Shown here: piece after piece, positions 11,810-22,566 of the stretch
Numbering within the stretch: position 1 is the stretch's first letter
How the letters are laid out: each line of letters starts with the position of its first letter
DNA from: Capniomyces stellatus
Lineage: Eukaryota > Kickxellomycota > Harpellomycetes > Harpellales > Legeriomycetaceae
Direction of reading: 5' to 3'
Assembly: GCA_001661515.1 (NCBI GenBank)
Contig: LUVW01000046.1
Location: 15,697 to 79,696 of the forward strand
DNA length: 64,000 nt
Notes under the pieces: generated by a model
What the model saw: only the letters and a program-made list of their open reading frames with translations
Told to the model about the DNA's origin: nothing
The model's database searches: none
Program-made: the position numbers and the translations under genes

Positions 11810-12824
11810 CCTTTCTTTTCCTATTTATCCGTAGTTTGTCGTCTTTACGTTTTGCTTCGCCTCTACCTTTTCTGCTTTTTTTTTTTTAATTCCTCTCTTG
11901 ATTCTACGCCTTGTTAAATACTCAATTCCTATTCGTTTTTTTTTGTAAACACTATTCTGCGTCTCTTTATCTTGATATATCCCTATTTATACCTTTTGTA
12001 TTTTATTTAAAAGCAAAAAAAAGCTTATTTGGTTAAATTTAAAGTCTTGATTGATGAATAAAGCAATCCAAGCTCAGATGATGAAAGTTATGCTTGTCTC
12101 TACCTCTTATCCGTTTTAATCTTCTGATGTTTGTAAATATCTAAACTGTTTTTACTTCCTAATACCGCCTATTTCTAACTGTTGAGTTTCAATTCTTCAA
12201 CTTGCTTTTTTTTTACCTTTCTTTATATATTATCAATATAAGCTGCTGGCAATTTATTTATTTTTAGGCTTCCTATTTGCCCTTTACCCAATAACATTGC
12301 ATTTATCGTTTACATTTATCCAACTCACTTTCATTGCATTATTTAAAATCGACTCAATTTACTCGAATTTCTTTTGTTAACAATGTCATTCTGATTGTAA
12401 AATCTTATTTAAATACACCCAATAAAATTCTTACATTTCATTAAAATTGCTTTATCAAACAAGTCTCGTTTACGTCTAGCTTTAAACTTTTTTAAACTAA
12501 ACTATTGAAAAGAAATTACAAAAGTAAAAAAGCAAAATAATTATAAATTACAATAAAGAAATTAAATAAATATAAAAAATACCAATACTAATTATAAAGT
12601 ACAAAACGGCAAACATTACAACTAGCCTATTTTATTTTATTAAAATAAAAACTCGATAAAACAGCCATCTCGCTATTATAAGAATTCGCAATCATATACT
12701 GGTCTTAAAAACTATCGGTGCGCAAGTAGTACACTTTGCACAATCTCTTCTCTAAATACTTGAAGTTATAAATACTGTTATGAATCGCACCATAAAATTA
12801 AAAAAATGACTTTTATTTATTAAT
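11810..12824. other. Intergenic, SEC21 upstream region
   Basis: About 1 kb of T-rich then A-rich sequence. It should contain the SEC21 promoter, but no box stands out. An isolated box C-like ATGATGA at 12078 lacks a supporting stem. No gene is seen. Confidence 0.5.
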
Positions 12825-12927
12825 AAAGTATGTAAAGGATCGAATTAGGCGTAACTAATTGACACCAATTTGATCAATGTTATTATTCCCTAATAAACAT
12901 TGTCAAACATATTTTACTATTATAATC
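12825..12927 (+). repeat. Divergent inverted repeat, left copy (solo-LTR-like)
   Basis: This stretch resembles the reverse complement of 15901-15998 over about 100 bp. Shared blocks include AAAGGATCGAA, GGCGTAACT, TTTGATCAATGTT and AATAAACA. The pair brackets the transposon remnants. They could be LTR remnants in opposite orientation or the ends of one decayed element. Confidence 0.6.
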
Positions 12928-12974
12928 TATCATTATAATTCAACAACTTAATATTTAGTCATCATTTTCGTGGA

Positions 12975-13313
12975 CTATGCCTGCTCGATAAGTCCGATAG
13001 TATCTTCAATAATCCCAATAACTTCAAATGCCACTCCAGCTGGTGGGAATACCGCGCTTATAACGGTTTCAAATGCAAATCTTAGGATTGTCAAAACAAG
13101 GTCACCAAGTAGCTTCTCCTCCATTTTAATTACTTCCACCTCATCCTTGTATCCATTGAAATCCCTGACCAGCTGATTTGAATTGCTTGCTGACTGGACC
13201 ACAGTTGAAAACAGTTCCTTCAGATCCTCCAGCTTGGCGTTTTCCAGCCTCTCTGTGTACCCTCTCAAGCGCTCGTTGTGTTTCTCCATGTACTTTCTGA
13301 TCATATCATCCAT
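12975..13313 (-). CDS. Small hypothetical protein, helical with a hydrophobic C-terminal half
   Basis: I do not recognise this gene. The first ATG gives 112 aa (MDDMIRKYMEKHNERLRGYT...). The N-terminal half is charged and predicted helical. Residues about 65-105 are hydrophobic, with VISAVFPPAGVAFEVIGIIE, like a membrane-associated hairpin. A TATA-like TATATATAAA at 13391-13400 lies about 80 bp upstream of the ATG, and no intron is evident. It sits between the left inverted repeat and Ty3/gypsy fragments, so it could be transposon cargo, a relic of a larger protein, or a host orphan gene. Confidence 0.45.
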   Translation of the reverse strand: MDDMIRKYMEKHNERLRGYTERLENAKLEDLKELFSTVVQSASNSNQLVRDFNGYKDEVEVIKMEEKLLGDLVLTILRFAFETVISAVFPPAGVAFEVIGIIEDTIGLIEQA

Positions 13314-13390
13314 GTTTGGCGGATAATTTTGTTTGAAGATAGACAATTGTTGTCAGATGGGGAATTAATTCTGACGAGAATTCTCCACTA

Positions 13391-13400
13391 TTTATATATA
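13391..13400 (-). promoter_or_regulatory. TATA-like box of the small ORF
   Basis: TATATATAAA in minus sense, about 80 bp before the ATG at 13313. It supports transcription of that ORF. Confidence 0.35.
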
Positions 13401-13507
13401 ATTGCTATGTCGCAATTTGACTAAACTTAGTGAAACTAAATTAACTTATTAAACAAGTACTCATTATTAGCTCAACTACAGATTGAACGTTTCAAAAGAT
13501 AAATTAT

Positions 13508-13918
13508 TCAAACCTCGATGTAAGATTGGCAGAAATGCCAGGTCGGATGTTGATAATTCCCCAGGGAAGAGTGTTGAAAAGATGCAGGTGTATTTGTTAG
13601 TCCGAATGGCATGACTTGATATTCGAAATGTCCCAGTCGGCATCTGAACGCTGTTTTCCATTCGTCTCCTTCCCTGATCCTGACTAGGTTGTGTGCGCTC
13701 CTCAAGTCCAACTTGGTAAAAATCTTGGCCTGTCGTAACTTGTCCAGTGATTCATCGATTCTTGGCAAGGGATACTTGTTCTTTATAGTCCAATCGTTAA
13801 GTTTTCTGTAATCCACGCATAATCTCAGGGTGCCGTCTTTTTTCTTGACGAACATCACTGGGGCTCCTGCAGGTGATTTCGAGTCTCTGATAAATTCGTT
13901 TGCTAGGTTTTCGGAAAT
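13508..13918 (-). pseudogene. Ty3/gypsy reverse transcriptase fragment
   Basis: This encodes the N-terminal RT fingers/palm of a Ty3/gypsy polymerase: [34 protein letters not shown] and [14 protein letters not shown]. The catalytic YxDD block, RNase H and integrase do not follow; the reading runs into unrelated sequence after the PASFQ motif. At its 5' side it abuts the Gag fragment in another frame, with no zinc knuckle or protease between them. This is an internally deleted, dead copy. Confidence 0.85.
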
Positions 13919-14484
13919 GTATTTTTCAATTTTCTGGCTTTTATTCTGTGTTCGACTCTGGCAGCGACTTCGATAACTTCTTCCAAAGTCCTGGGAAGTT
14001 CGTTTGCGAACAGGTAAACTAAATAGTCTTTGTTTAGACTGTTGATAAAGATGTGAATCAACGCTGGGTCGTTGAACTTGGACTGCGTGGCGAACGAAAC
14101 GAAGTCTGCGGCGTGGTCGGCAATTGACCTTTTCCCTTGCTTCAGGCTGGTCATCCTGTTAATTGCATTGGCCTGTGCGCTTGGATCCGAAAATCTCTTT
14201 GTAAAGGCTGAAATAAAGTCATTATAGCTGGTCAGGTGGCTTGATTCGGATTCGATTAGATTGATGAACCAAAGGGAAGCTGAATCCTTAAGATGGCTAC
14301 CTATGAATGTAATGCGGTTCCTATCTGCCCTGAAGTAATCTGGGTAGGTCCAGTAGTTAAATTTCAATCTCGACATGAACGTGTCAAAAAATTTTGCCTG
14401 ACCGTCGAATTTTTCCATTTCAGGCGTTTTTAGTTCCGCCATTCTGAACGGATTCGAATCCGTATTTGTTACCGGATTGTGCAT
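13903..14484 (-). pseudogene. Ty3/gypsy Gag (capsid) remnant
   Basis: A 193-codon open frame starting at ATG 14484 is typical retrotransposon Gag: KFFDTFMSRLKFNYWTYPDY, LKDSASLWFINLIES and [20 protein letters not shown]. It ends where the RT fragment begins, so the nucleocapsid zinc knuckle and protease are lost. The frame itself is still intact, so the capsid domain could in principle be expressed; I see no evidence for that. Confidence 0.8.
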
Positions 14485-14519
14485 TTTTAAAATAAACTAA
14501 AATATTAATCAAACTGGTG

Positions 14520-14610
14520 CTAAGGTTATACTAAGATTATACTGTGACTATACTAAGGTTAAACTGTGACTATAGTATGACTAATACTAGGGCTATACTA
14601 TGGTTATAAT
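14520..14610. repeat. Imperfect tandem repeat upstream of Gag
   Basis: About four degenerate units of roughly 22 bp (variants of CTAAGGTTATACT and GTGACTATA). They lie just 5' of the Gag remnant, where an LTR or leader would be expected. Confidence 0.5.
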
Positions 14611-14884
14611 ATGTTTGTATAAGTCTTTTAATATGTAATGATTTAAATCTAATTTATTTAACAACTAAAAATTAAAAAATTAATGAATTAATTAGTATTT
14701 AATTTAATTTTATTGATTCATAACAAATTTTATTTCATTTTAATTTAACTTTAATTTTCAATTTAATCGTTTTTTTTATTGAAATTAATTTAATCGTTTT
14801 ATTATTTTATTTTGTTTTATATATATAGTTGATTATTCTCACTAAATCCAATAGCATAGCTAAAATATTGAATCCTAAATTACT
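14611..14884. other. AT-rich spacer between transposon remnants
   Basis: Very AT-rich (TTTAATTT-type) sequence with no feature supported. Confidence 0.4.
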
Positions 14885-15391
14885 ATGTCGGATATCAATA
14901 TGCAAGTTTCAGCTATTCAGCTTCTTGAAGCTGAAAGCAAATATGCAGAGTTGGAAACTCAAAATGTCCAACTTCTGGATAAAATTGCTCAAGCCGAAGA
15001 GCAGTTTATCCAGTTAACTGCTGAGTTAGACGCTACTCAAAAGCGTAGCAAAAAGATTCTCGCCGAGAATGTGCTATGATATTCCCGAGAGCTTTGAGAA
15101 CCGGAATTACCAAGTTTAGTGGATGGTGCTTTTAAGCATCAAGGAACATTTGCCAACGTATAGGGCTTAGCAGCCTGGGCTACCAACTTGTCCACTACTC
15201 TGTCATTCTCTTTGAGGGGAGGGAATTGGTAAACCCGGTCGCGGAATTATATTCCAGCTGCTCTGAAAACAGCCTTCAGAAACACCGGTGATTTCTACTG
15301 GTTGAAAGATTATCAAATAAATTTGACTCTTTCTGTTTTGGCTTTGGTATTAGTCAATAATAATTCTAATGAAAGAATAATTATTGACTAA
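14885..15391 (+). pseudogene. Decayed ORF with N-terminal coiled coil, probably mobile-element derived
   Basis: One frame from ATG 14885 reads 64 codons of heptad-like sequence (ESKYAELETQNVQLLDKIAQ). It then continues through four in-frame stops (15077, 15092, 15158, 15233) with otherwise protein-like text such as GLAAWATNLSTTLSFSLRGG and IPAALKTAFRNTGDFYWLKD. Each stop (TGA, TGA, TAG, TAA) could arise from a C-to-T change of Arg or Gln codons. I do not recognise the family. Its orientation is opposite to the neighbouring gypsy fragments, so it comes from another element or a host gene copy. Confidence 0.5.
15350..15391. repeat. Near-perfect 17-bp inverted repeat (hairpin)
   Basis: TAGTCAATAATAATTCT and AGAATAATTATTGACTA pair with one mismatch around a short loop. 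It lies at the end of the decayed ORF and ends in its stop codon. Confidence 0.65.
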
Positions 15392-15533
15392 ATACTTGAG
15401 CGGTTTACTGAGTTTTCCTAATAAACTAAAGAAATAAAATAAAGAAATAAAATAAAGTTAAATAATATCAAAATCAAACCAAGTAAAAGTCAAACTAAGT
15501 GGAAAATACGTTGTAAATGCATTAAGTCCTTAA

Positions 15534-15855
15534 TTAATTACTCGGTTTTTCTGGGTATTTGTCGTGAAATTCTTGGATAAGGTCTGGGCAGTTAAGATTA
15601 TCTCTTGGCTTCCAACTTTGCTCAGAGGGTCCGTAACCTTTCCAGTCCACTTTGTACCTTAATTTTCTTCTGTAAATCTTGGAGTCTAAGATTTCTTTAA
15701 CTATAAACTCCTCTTGTCCTTCAATTAATACTGGTAGTGGTGGGTCAATTATTCCGCCTTCTAGGGTGTTTGGAGTAACCTTTTCCAATAACGACGCGTG
15801 GAATGCGTTGTGTACTTTCATTTTTGTTGGCAGCAGTATCTGATATAAGACTTGA
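15534..15855 (-). pseudogene. Chromovirus integrase C-terminus with chromodomain
   Basis: The frame encodes the post-integrase linker (LPTKMKVHNAFHASLL) followed by a chromodomain (FIVKEILDSKIYRRKLRYKV then DWKGYGPSEQSW). This is the hallmark of Ty3/gypsy chromoviruses, whose chromodomain directs integration to marked chromatin. Upstream of about 15855 the frame runs into the right inverted repeat, so the rest of pol is missing. The stop is at 15534-15536. In minus sense it lies 5' of the Gag remnant, so at least two insertions or a rearrangement are needed. Confidence 0.85.
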
Positions 15856-15900
15856 TTTATCATTTTGGTATTAAGATTTGAGGTTATAATATTTAATTGT

Positions 15901-15998
15901 ATTATAAAAGGATGTTTGATAGTGTTTATTAAATGAATAACAACATTGATCAAACTGTTGGTTGCGAGTTACGCCCATTTCGATCCTTTATACACTTT
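15901..15998 (-). repeat. Divergent inverted repeat, right copy (solo-LTR-like)
   Basis: Partner of 12825-12927 in opposite orientation. It directly abuts the truncated chromodomain ORF. Confidence 0.6.
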
Positions 15999-18900
15999 AT
16001 AATTGTTGATAAAGTATTTATAGAATCATAACACATAACCTAGCAGTAGAAATGGTATTACTACTTGAAATCTTAGCTTTTAGCTGTTTAAACACCAACA
16101 GTGCATATATTATATAAGCAAATATGCTAAAGGACATTGCTGTGTTTTAGTTCAACCTTTTGTCAAGGTTTTGATTTCTTTCTTATTTTTATTATAGTTA
16201 TAATATATCATATTTTTATTTTTATAGGAATAGAAATGGTTTTATTTTTATTTTTTAATTTTTTCACTTTTATTCACTATTTTATTTTTCTTTCCAGTTT
16301 TATTTTGTTTTTAGTTACATTTTGCTTCTATTTAATGATTTTTTTTTGCCTTTATTTTCATTAACATTTTATCCTATCATTGAGTTGAATGTTTGTTCCA
16401 TTTACTTGCCTATCCATTTTATTCAACTATTCATTTTTATATTTTCCTCTAGATTTTTCTACACCTTTTTGATTAACTATTTTACTATTTTACTATTTTA
16501 AATTCCATTGGGCAATAATTTACTTTTATTCTTAGTAAAGTGCGGTTTGGGATTGTTAGTAGCAAGTTTCTTGGGGCTTTTTGGCCACCAAAACAGCATT
16601 TTTTAATTACTTGGATCGAAAATGTTAGTAGCAATTGTATTTGCCTTTTCACTGAAATATTTTTTTTGATTTATTTAATGTTAGCTTATAATGCAATTGT
16701 TTTGTCAAGTTGCCTTTTAGTTAATTTATCCAAAATATAAATTCGTTCGGGGGATTAGAATAAAATTTAAAAATTGTGTCAGTTTTAAAGTCGAGGGAAT
16801 GTTTGGCTCTATTTCGAGCGTTTTGTGTTTGGTAATGTTGTTTTACCTTCAGTTTATTTATTTTTTTGTAAAATATTCAGTTCAAAGGCAAATTTTGGTA
16901 TTGGTAGATTGGACTTGCACTTTTAATTAATAGTTTTTGGCTTGGCCTAGTTAAAACCTTGTTTAGCAATAGTAAATCCAACTTGTTTCCAATTAATTGA
17001 ATTGTAATTGTGTCGTAATTCTTTTATTTGTTATTCTATGGCAATTAGTATTCAAGTTTTTTTTCAGCAACTTGTAACTTTATTAGTTTGATTTAGAATT
17101 CATCACTTTAATTTGCATAGATTTTGCAAGTAGTATCTTCAATATTTAAATGGTTTCAATAGCTAACGTCGCATTTACTCAGTCAATTTAACCGGTTTGA
17201 ATTTATAATCAGGTATAGCGTAAACCTAGCTATACTGGAATTTATTGGTTAGAAACGTTTAGTGGTAGAGTCACCATATTCGGTTTTTTTTTCCATGCTA
17301 CTTTTTTCTTTTAATTGTTAGAGTGGTGGTGAAATATGAACAAAAGCTTTTCAGTAAAGATTGGCTAAAAAAGCCGCTCCAATTTGATGAGGTTTTTAAA
17401 ATGTGATCAAGAAAACCAATTGATCCAATGTTGGGTTTTCATCTGATATAAAGCTGTTCGCTCGCCTATACCAAATCCAATAATATGTTTTGATTTAAAA
17501 GTTAAATAATCACAAACCCGCTTTTTTATTGAATTTGTCTTTCCTTCCAAGTTCAAATCCTTCACTGCAATTATAAATTAAATGCGACTAATTTGCTCAG
17601 CTTAAAATACATCAATCTTAGCCGTTTAGACGATTGTTGATAAGGGAAATAACATATATTACTACTCCTTGTTTTTTACGCAATTATAAAGTACAGATAA
17701 TAGATGGGAAAGTTCAAATCATCGTATTAATTAGCATGACAACAGACAATAATAATGAGAGAATAAGATGATATAGTAGATTCAATAAAGTTTAAAGTAA
17801 ACAAAATGAAATGCAATGGAATGTAATGAAAAGTGTTCAAACATAGACAAGATCCGCTAAAGATGTTGGCAATTATGTGTGTGATAGTTGGTAAAACTAT
17901 TGATTTGTATTTCAAAGACCTAGCGATATAGGCTATGAAGCATCTGGGAAACTGATTTTAGAGAAGCAATAATAGCGATCACCACTTGATTTTTATCGCC
18001 ACCCTACTGAAAAACACCTTGAGTAGTTTAATATAGTTTATTGTGTGTTACCACATAGTTGAGACAGGCAGCTTGGAAATCCTGAAAAAGCACTTATGAG
18101 TTATACACCACAGATCTTGTTTTCAGTAAAGAGATTGAGCAAATTGCTTGCCAGAGTCAGTCGTAAAAGGGTTACGTAAACACAATGAAATAGCTTATTT
18201 CCAAGTTTGTACTATTAGTCTGAACCAAGAAGAATTGACTGAGTATATACTTTGCATTCATGTAATACCGCCGTCAAAGGAGGGGGATGCTTGTTGTATT
18301 GATGGCGATAGAAGGTAATGCAGCTCATATCCATGAAAAGAACTATATCGCAACAGGTATAGAAGGATATGTATTCAACTCAACTCAACTCAATTTAATA
18401 AATTCTTGAACTGCGAAGTCTAGGAGAATAAAAAACAGTAGTGCACATTTTAGTGCGTATTGGTAAAATGGTCGTTCTATTAGATTTTAAATCATAAATA
18501 ATTCCGATAATAATAAAATGGAACTTTAATCGATTATAAATTCAAGTTGGCTTTGGGGCATTGGCGCTCAATTAAAAGGGGGGAAATATATGCTATTTTT
18601 TATTATTTGATTGAGTATAGTGTCGCTGTTGTACAGAACACGAATTATAAAGGCGAAAAAAAAAACTCTAGCATCTTTTTTTTCGTTTGGTTGTTGAAAC
18701 TCAAAAAGTAAAGCGATTCTAGTGGTAAGAACAAATCTGAATAACGTAATTAAATGGTAAACTCGTTTAGTCTACCTGAAGCAAGTAAAAAAAAGCTTTA
18801 TTACTAGTGTCTTTAATTCATACATCAAAATTACCTTTGTACTAAAAAGACCCAAATTTTCCCTTTGCTGTTTTAAAAAAAGGTGTTCTAAATCCAATTA

Positions 18901-19684
18901 CAAAGCAAACCTGCTTTGGTAAAAAAAAGTATAAAATTAAGCGCAAATGCAGAGAGCAAGCACGTAAACTCTTTGAAAATTTACGTTCAACTTTTAAAGC
19001 GTAATATACTTAATTTATATTTATGTATATAGTATATATTTAGAGCAAAACAGTATCGCTAATTTACAAAGAGCTTACGACTTTCAAGCACTCGATTAAT
19101 CAACAGAGTGTCAGCAAAAAGAGCTGTAGTTGTGCTATGTAAGAGTGAAGAGCACGAAAAATAATAATCAATTATCCTGTGGGTTCGGAATAGAACACAA
19201 AGTTCATCAACAAGAGCATTAGCATTAATTCAAAAAAAAAGCATTAGAAAAAAGAATACTGATAAAACAGGGATAATAAAACAGTAGTGGGTTAATAGAT
19301 AATTTAAGGACCAAGAACAGACAACAATTGGGGCAAGATATAAATAAGGTGTAAGAGGGTGGTGGAAATCATATAATGCCAAGGAGGGGTAGAAACAAAT
19401 ATAGTTAATGAGTATATTAATCGGCACTAGTAATCCATAAACAGCAGTATTTTTAAATAGAAGAGGATATTCGAAGGCACATTTAAAGAAATTAAAGCAA
19501 CCAAGGACGGCGCAATAGTAGATAGTGGAAGATAAAGCAGGACTATTTTAAAGATTGTAGCAGGGATATTAATAGGAAGAAGGAGACTGCCGAGGAACGA
19601 ATAAATCAAAGGAGAAAGGTGGAGGGTGTGAAAAAGGTATAAGGAGAAAGCGAGCAAAAGTACAGGGGGTATTGTTTGTTATAA
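15999..19684. other. Long intergenic region upstream of the bHLH gene
   Basis: About 3.7 kb, AT-rich. I found no supported protein or RNA gene. A short tRNA-like string (TTTAGTGGTAGA near 17260 followed by a T run) lacks the rest of a tRNA. CAACTCAACTCAACTCAA near 18377 is a small tandem repeat. The distal part should hold the promoter of the bHLH gene. Confidence 0.45.
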
Positions 19685-21994
19685 ATGGACTGGCATGATA
19701 TATTCAAGTCTATGAACAACAGCAAAGCATCAGGCAGTCATACAGATCCTTTAGTAGATTCAACATTTTTATTTCCGGGGCTGGGCTATTTGTTGGGAAA
19801 CAGCGAAGAGCCAACAGACGAAGCGGTGAAACTTAGACCACCATCACCACCAACAGATTTAGAGCCAGCGCCGCTTTTTGACATGGGGAGACCAGAGGAG
19901 CTGTTAGAGCTAGAACAGATGTTGAACGGGCAACTTTTAGGCTATGGTAACAGTGATATGGGAATGGGAATGGGAATGGGTATGGGAATGGGGGGAGAAA
20001 AGAGAAACGAAAGAACGGGAATGGATTATTTTGGGAATTCTGGGCAAGTAGGGGGGATGGTAAAAGACGGTTCCTTGGGGCTCTTTGAAAATGTTCACAG
20101 CAGAATGGTGGAGTCCAACGCAGACACGTTGTTTGATAGCAAAGAGGAGGAGTACTTGAAGACGTTTTTGAACAACTTGGAGACAGACATGTTTGACTAT
20201 TCGAATCTGAACGAGGAGTTGAATGCCAAGGAAACGATAATATCAAGCAGTTACATGAACAGCAGCAAATACAAAAGCAACAATAATACTGGCAAGAAAG
20301 ATCACGCAGACAATGCAAGAGGAAACAGCGATATAGGAATTGATAACGACATTCCGTTGCTTTCGCTATACGGAAACAACAACAACAGCAGCAGTAACAA
20401 CTACGGACAGCTTAATACACAGATAGGAAATCTAGGCAGGCAACAAGGCAGCCAAAACGTAAACAAGAATATGGACAGCAGAAACAACAGTAATAATGTT
20501 CGAGGCAGTTTGGGGAACATTGGAAGTAGTTTGGGGCAGGGGATGGGGCTAGGAATGGGATTAGGGCTTGATGACAGAGATATTTTGTCTGACCCTCGGT
20601 CGGTTGGCAACTTGGGGCAGCTGCCATCATTTAGGCCGCACTTGTCGCGGGAGACGTTGAGGGTAGCAGACTGGATAGCATCAAACCAGGAGTTCATCAA
20701 CTCGGAAATGGCAGAGGCAGCCGAGCTGATACAAACAGCGGACCAAAAGCAGGCAATGCAATTGTCGCAGAAAACTAAACTGAGGGCAGGCAGCCTAAAC
20801 CCAGCTATTTTGGACAACTTTGGGGACCAAGGTACAGCCATGGCTTCTGCAAACATGGGCTTGGCGGCTGGCCAGAAGGACTACCAGACCCAACAAACCC
20901 ATAATACATACAACGTTGTGAATGTCAGTCAATCGCTGGACTCGCACAGAAAAGACGAGTTTTCACCACCTAAAATATTTGAAACCGAGTCAAAAATCAA
21001 GCGACGCGCGTTTAGAGACCAGACCAACACACAGCTGCTAGGCCAGATTGAGGCCAATAAGGAGAGTGTGGCGGCTGGCAAACTCAAGTCTTACACCAAA
21101 ACCAAGCCTATCCAGATGACTACACCAATCACCACCAAGCCAATGGCAACACAGACAATATTGACCGAGTACAGACCCTCCTCAGCTATGTTCAACTCTG
21201 CTGGGAACACCTTGAAGCGTACAGCAAAGTCTCTGACTGTACATAGTGTACAAAATAACCAAAATATGTACACAAACGCCAAAGGTGTACAACCACTCAA
21301 CAGGGTGTTTGGAATCCCAACATCACCGCTTAAATCCGAGTTCAGCAAACACGGAGGCGCGATTTCTGGGCTGTTGGCTGAAAGTCTGAACGAAAACAGT
21401 GCCCGTTTGGCCCAACAAGAGTTTCTGAATTACACCAACCCCAACAGACCACCAAAAAACAGAGCTAAAGACGACGTTGACCTGTCTTCAGCAGCTGCCC
21501 AAAAGTACAACCGCAGCTACAACAGCAGACCCAATAACAATAACAACAGTAACAACCCCGATTCCGCCACAAGTTCCAGCCAAGAGCGCGCGCCCAATGC
21601 ACATACAGCACGCAGCAAATCCAATGCTAGCACAACCAAAGAAGCACGCAACGCTGCGGCCCAGGAGCTTGAAGACACCAAGAGCAGAAACAAGAACAAG
21701 TCCAGCGAGCCTCGCGAACTGCTGACCGAAGACGAAAAGAGAATTAATCACATTGCATCTGAACGCCGAAGACGCAACTTGATCAAGCAGAACTTTGCTG
21801 AACTCACCAGCATGGTTTACCACCCCGACGAAATCCCCAGCTCTGACCGTGCCAAACCAAACTCTCAGCGTCCAAGGCCCAGCAAGGCAACCATCATAGA
21901 GTCTGCTGTTGACTTTATCACCAATTTACAGCTGGAAAACCAGTCTATTAGAATCAAACTTGAAGAACATAAAAAGAGGCTTGGCATTGCTTAA
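19685..21994 (+). CDS. bHLH transcription factor (C-terminal bHLH)
   Basis: A single exon of 769 aa. The C-terminal 85 residues form a bHLH: RINHIASERRRRNLIKQNFA, a loop expanded by PDEIPSSDRAKPNSQRPRP, then helix 2 KATIIESAVDFITNLQLENQ. The basic region has the H-E-R triad (NHIASERRRR) that in this family selects CACGTG-type E-boxes. The rest is low complexity: Asn/Ser-rich blocks and a Met-Gly dipeptide run at about residues 94-104. It looks like an E-box regulator related in its basic region to yeast Ino4-type proteins; orthology is not claimed. No leucine zipper is obvious, though a short coiled coil ends the protein. Confidence 0.8.
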   Translation: MDWHDIFKSMNNSKASGSHTDPLVDSTFLFPGLGYLLGNSEEPTDEAVKLRPPSPPTDLEPAPLFDMGRPEELLELEQMLNGQLLGYGNSDMGMGMGMGMGMGGEKRNERTGMDYFGNSGQVGGMVKDGSLGLFENVHSRMVESNADTLFDSKEEEYLKTFLNNLETDMFDYSNLNEELNAKETIISSSYMNSSKYKSNNNTGKKDHADNARGNSDIGIDNDIPLLSLYGNNNNSSSNNYGQLNTQIGNLGRQQGSQNVNKNMDSRNNSNNVRGSLGNIGSSLGQGMGLGMGLGLDDRDILSDPRSVGNLGQLPSFRPHLSRETLRVADWIASNQEFINSEMAEAAELIQTADQKQAMQLSQKTKLRAGSLNPAILDNFGDQGTAMASANMGLAAGQKDYQTQQTHNTYNVVNVSQSLDSHRKDEFSPPKIFETESKIKRRAFRDQTNTQLLGQIEANKESVAAGKLKSYTKTKPIQMTTPITTKPMATQTILTEYRPSSAMFNSAGNTLKRTAKSLTVHSVQNNQNMYTNAKGVQPLNRVFGIPTSPLKSEFSKHGGAISGLLAESLNENSARLAQQEFLNYTNPNRPPKNRAKDDVDLSSAAAQKYNRSYNSRPNNNNNSNNPDSATSSSQERAPNAHTARSKSNASTTKEARNAAAQELEDTKSRNKNKSSEPRELLTEDEKRINHIASERRRRNLIKQNFAELTSMVYHPDEIPSSDRAKPNSQRPRPSKATIIESAVDFITNLQLENQSIRIKLEEHKKRLGIA

Positions 21995-22566
21995 TCGCTC
22001 TCTCTCTCTCCTTTTATTTTATTTTCGCCTTCTTCATTTCAATCCTGTCATCTATACCACTGGTGTTTTAACTTGTTCTTTTATTCTCTCTTTCTCTTTC
22101 TTTCTCTCTCTCTCTCTCTCTCTTTTTCTTCCTCTTTCTTTGGTATACTCTGTGTTTTTACAAAACTCCTTTCTTTCAGCTACTTTTTCTTTTCTTTTCT
22201 TTTTTTTTCCTTTTGTAAATTTTTGTTTTGTTTTTTGCTCTTGTAATTGTTCGTCTACATACTTTTACTTTTTCGTTCCCTTTTTGTTTTTATTTTACCA
22301 TACTAATTTAGGTTCTTATTCATCAATCAATATCATAGCCTTATTTCATATTTTATTGGTATTTATTTAGTAAAGTTTCCTCTATTTCTTCTTTCTTTTC
22401 CATCAGCTTGTTAAAGTAGTTTTATTGCTATGATGTATCGGGTGCCAACTACAAGATACGCCGATTTAAACAATGATCTAGTTGCAATTACTACAAAGTG
22501 ATTTGTATACTGAGGTTGTAGGTAATATATATATATATACATGTCGTTCTCATTGCCGCTACCATT
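21995..22566. other. bHLH downstream region
   Basis: A pyrimidine-rich 3' region (CT repeats at 21996-22125) with T-rich tracts. No gene is seen. Confidence 0.5.

Noticed and set aside
12078..12130. Box C-like ATGATGA followed by CTGA
   Set aside because: No terminal stem can be drawn and there is no intron context, so it is likely chance in AT-rich DNA.
14445..14470. GATTCGAATCC, resembling a tRNA B box
   Set aside because: It lies inside the Gag remnant's coding sequence and has no cloverleaf around it.
17255..17300. tRNA-like A-box string followed by a T run
   Set aside because: No B box, acceptor stem or anticodon arm. No convincing tRNA was found anywhere in the window.
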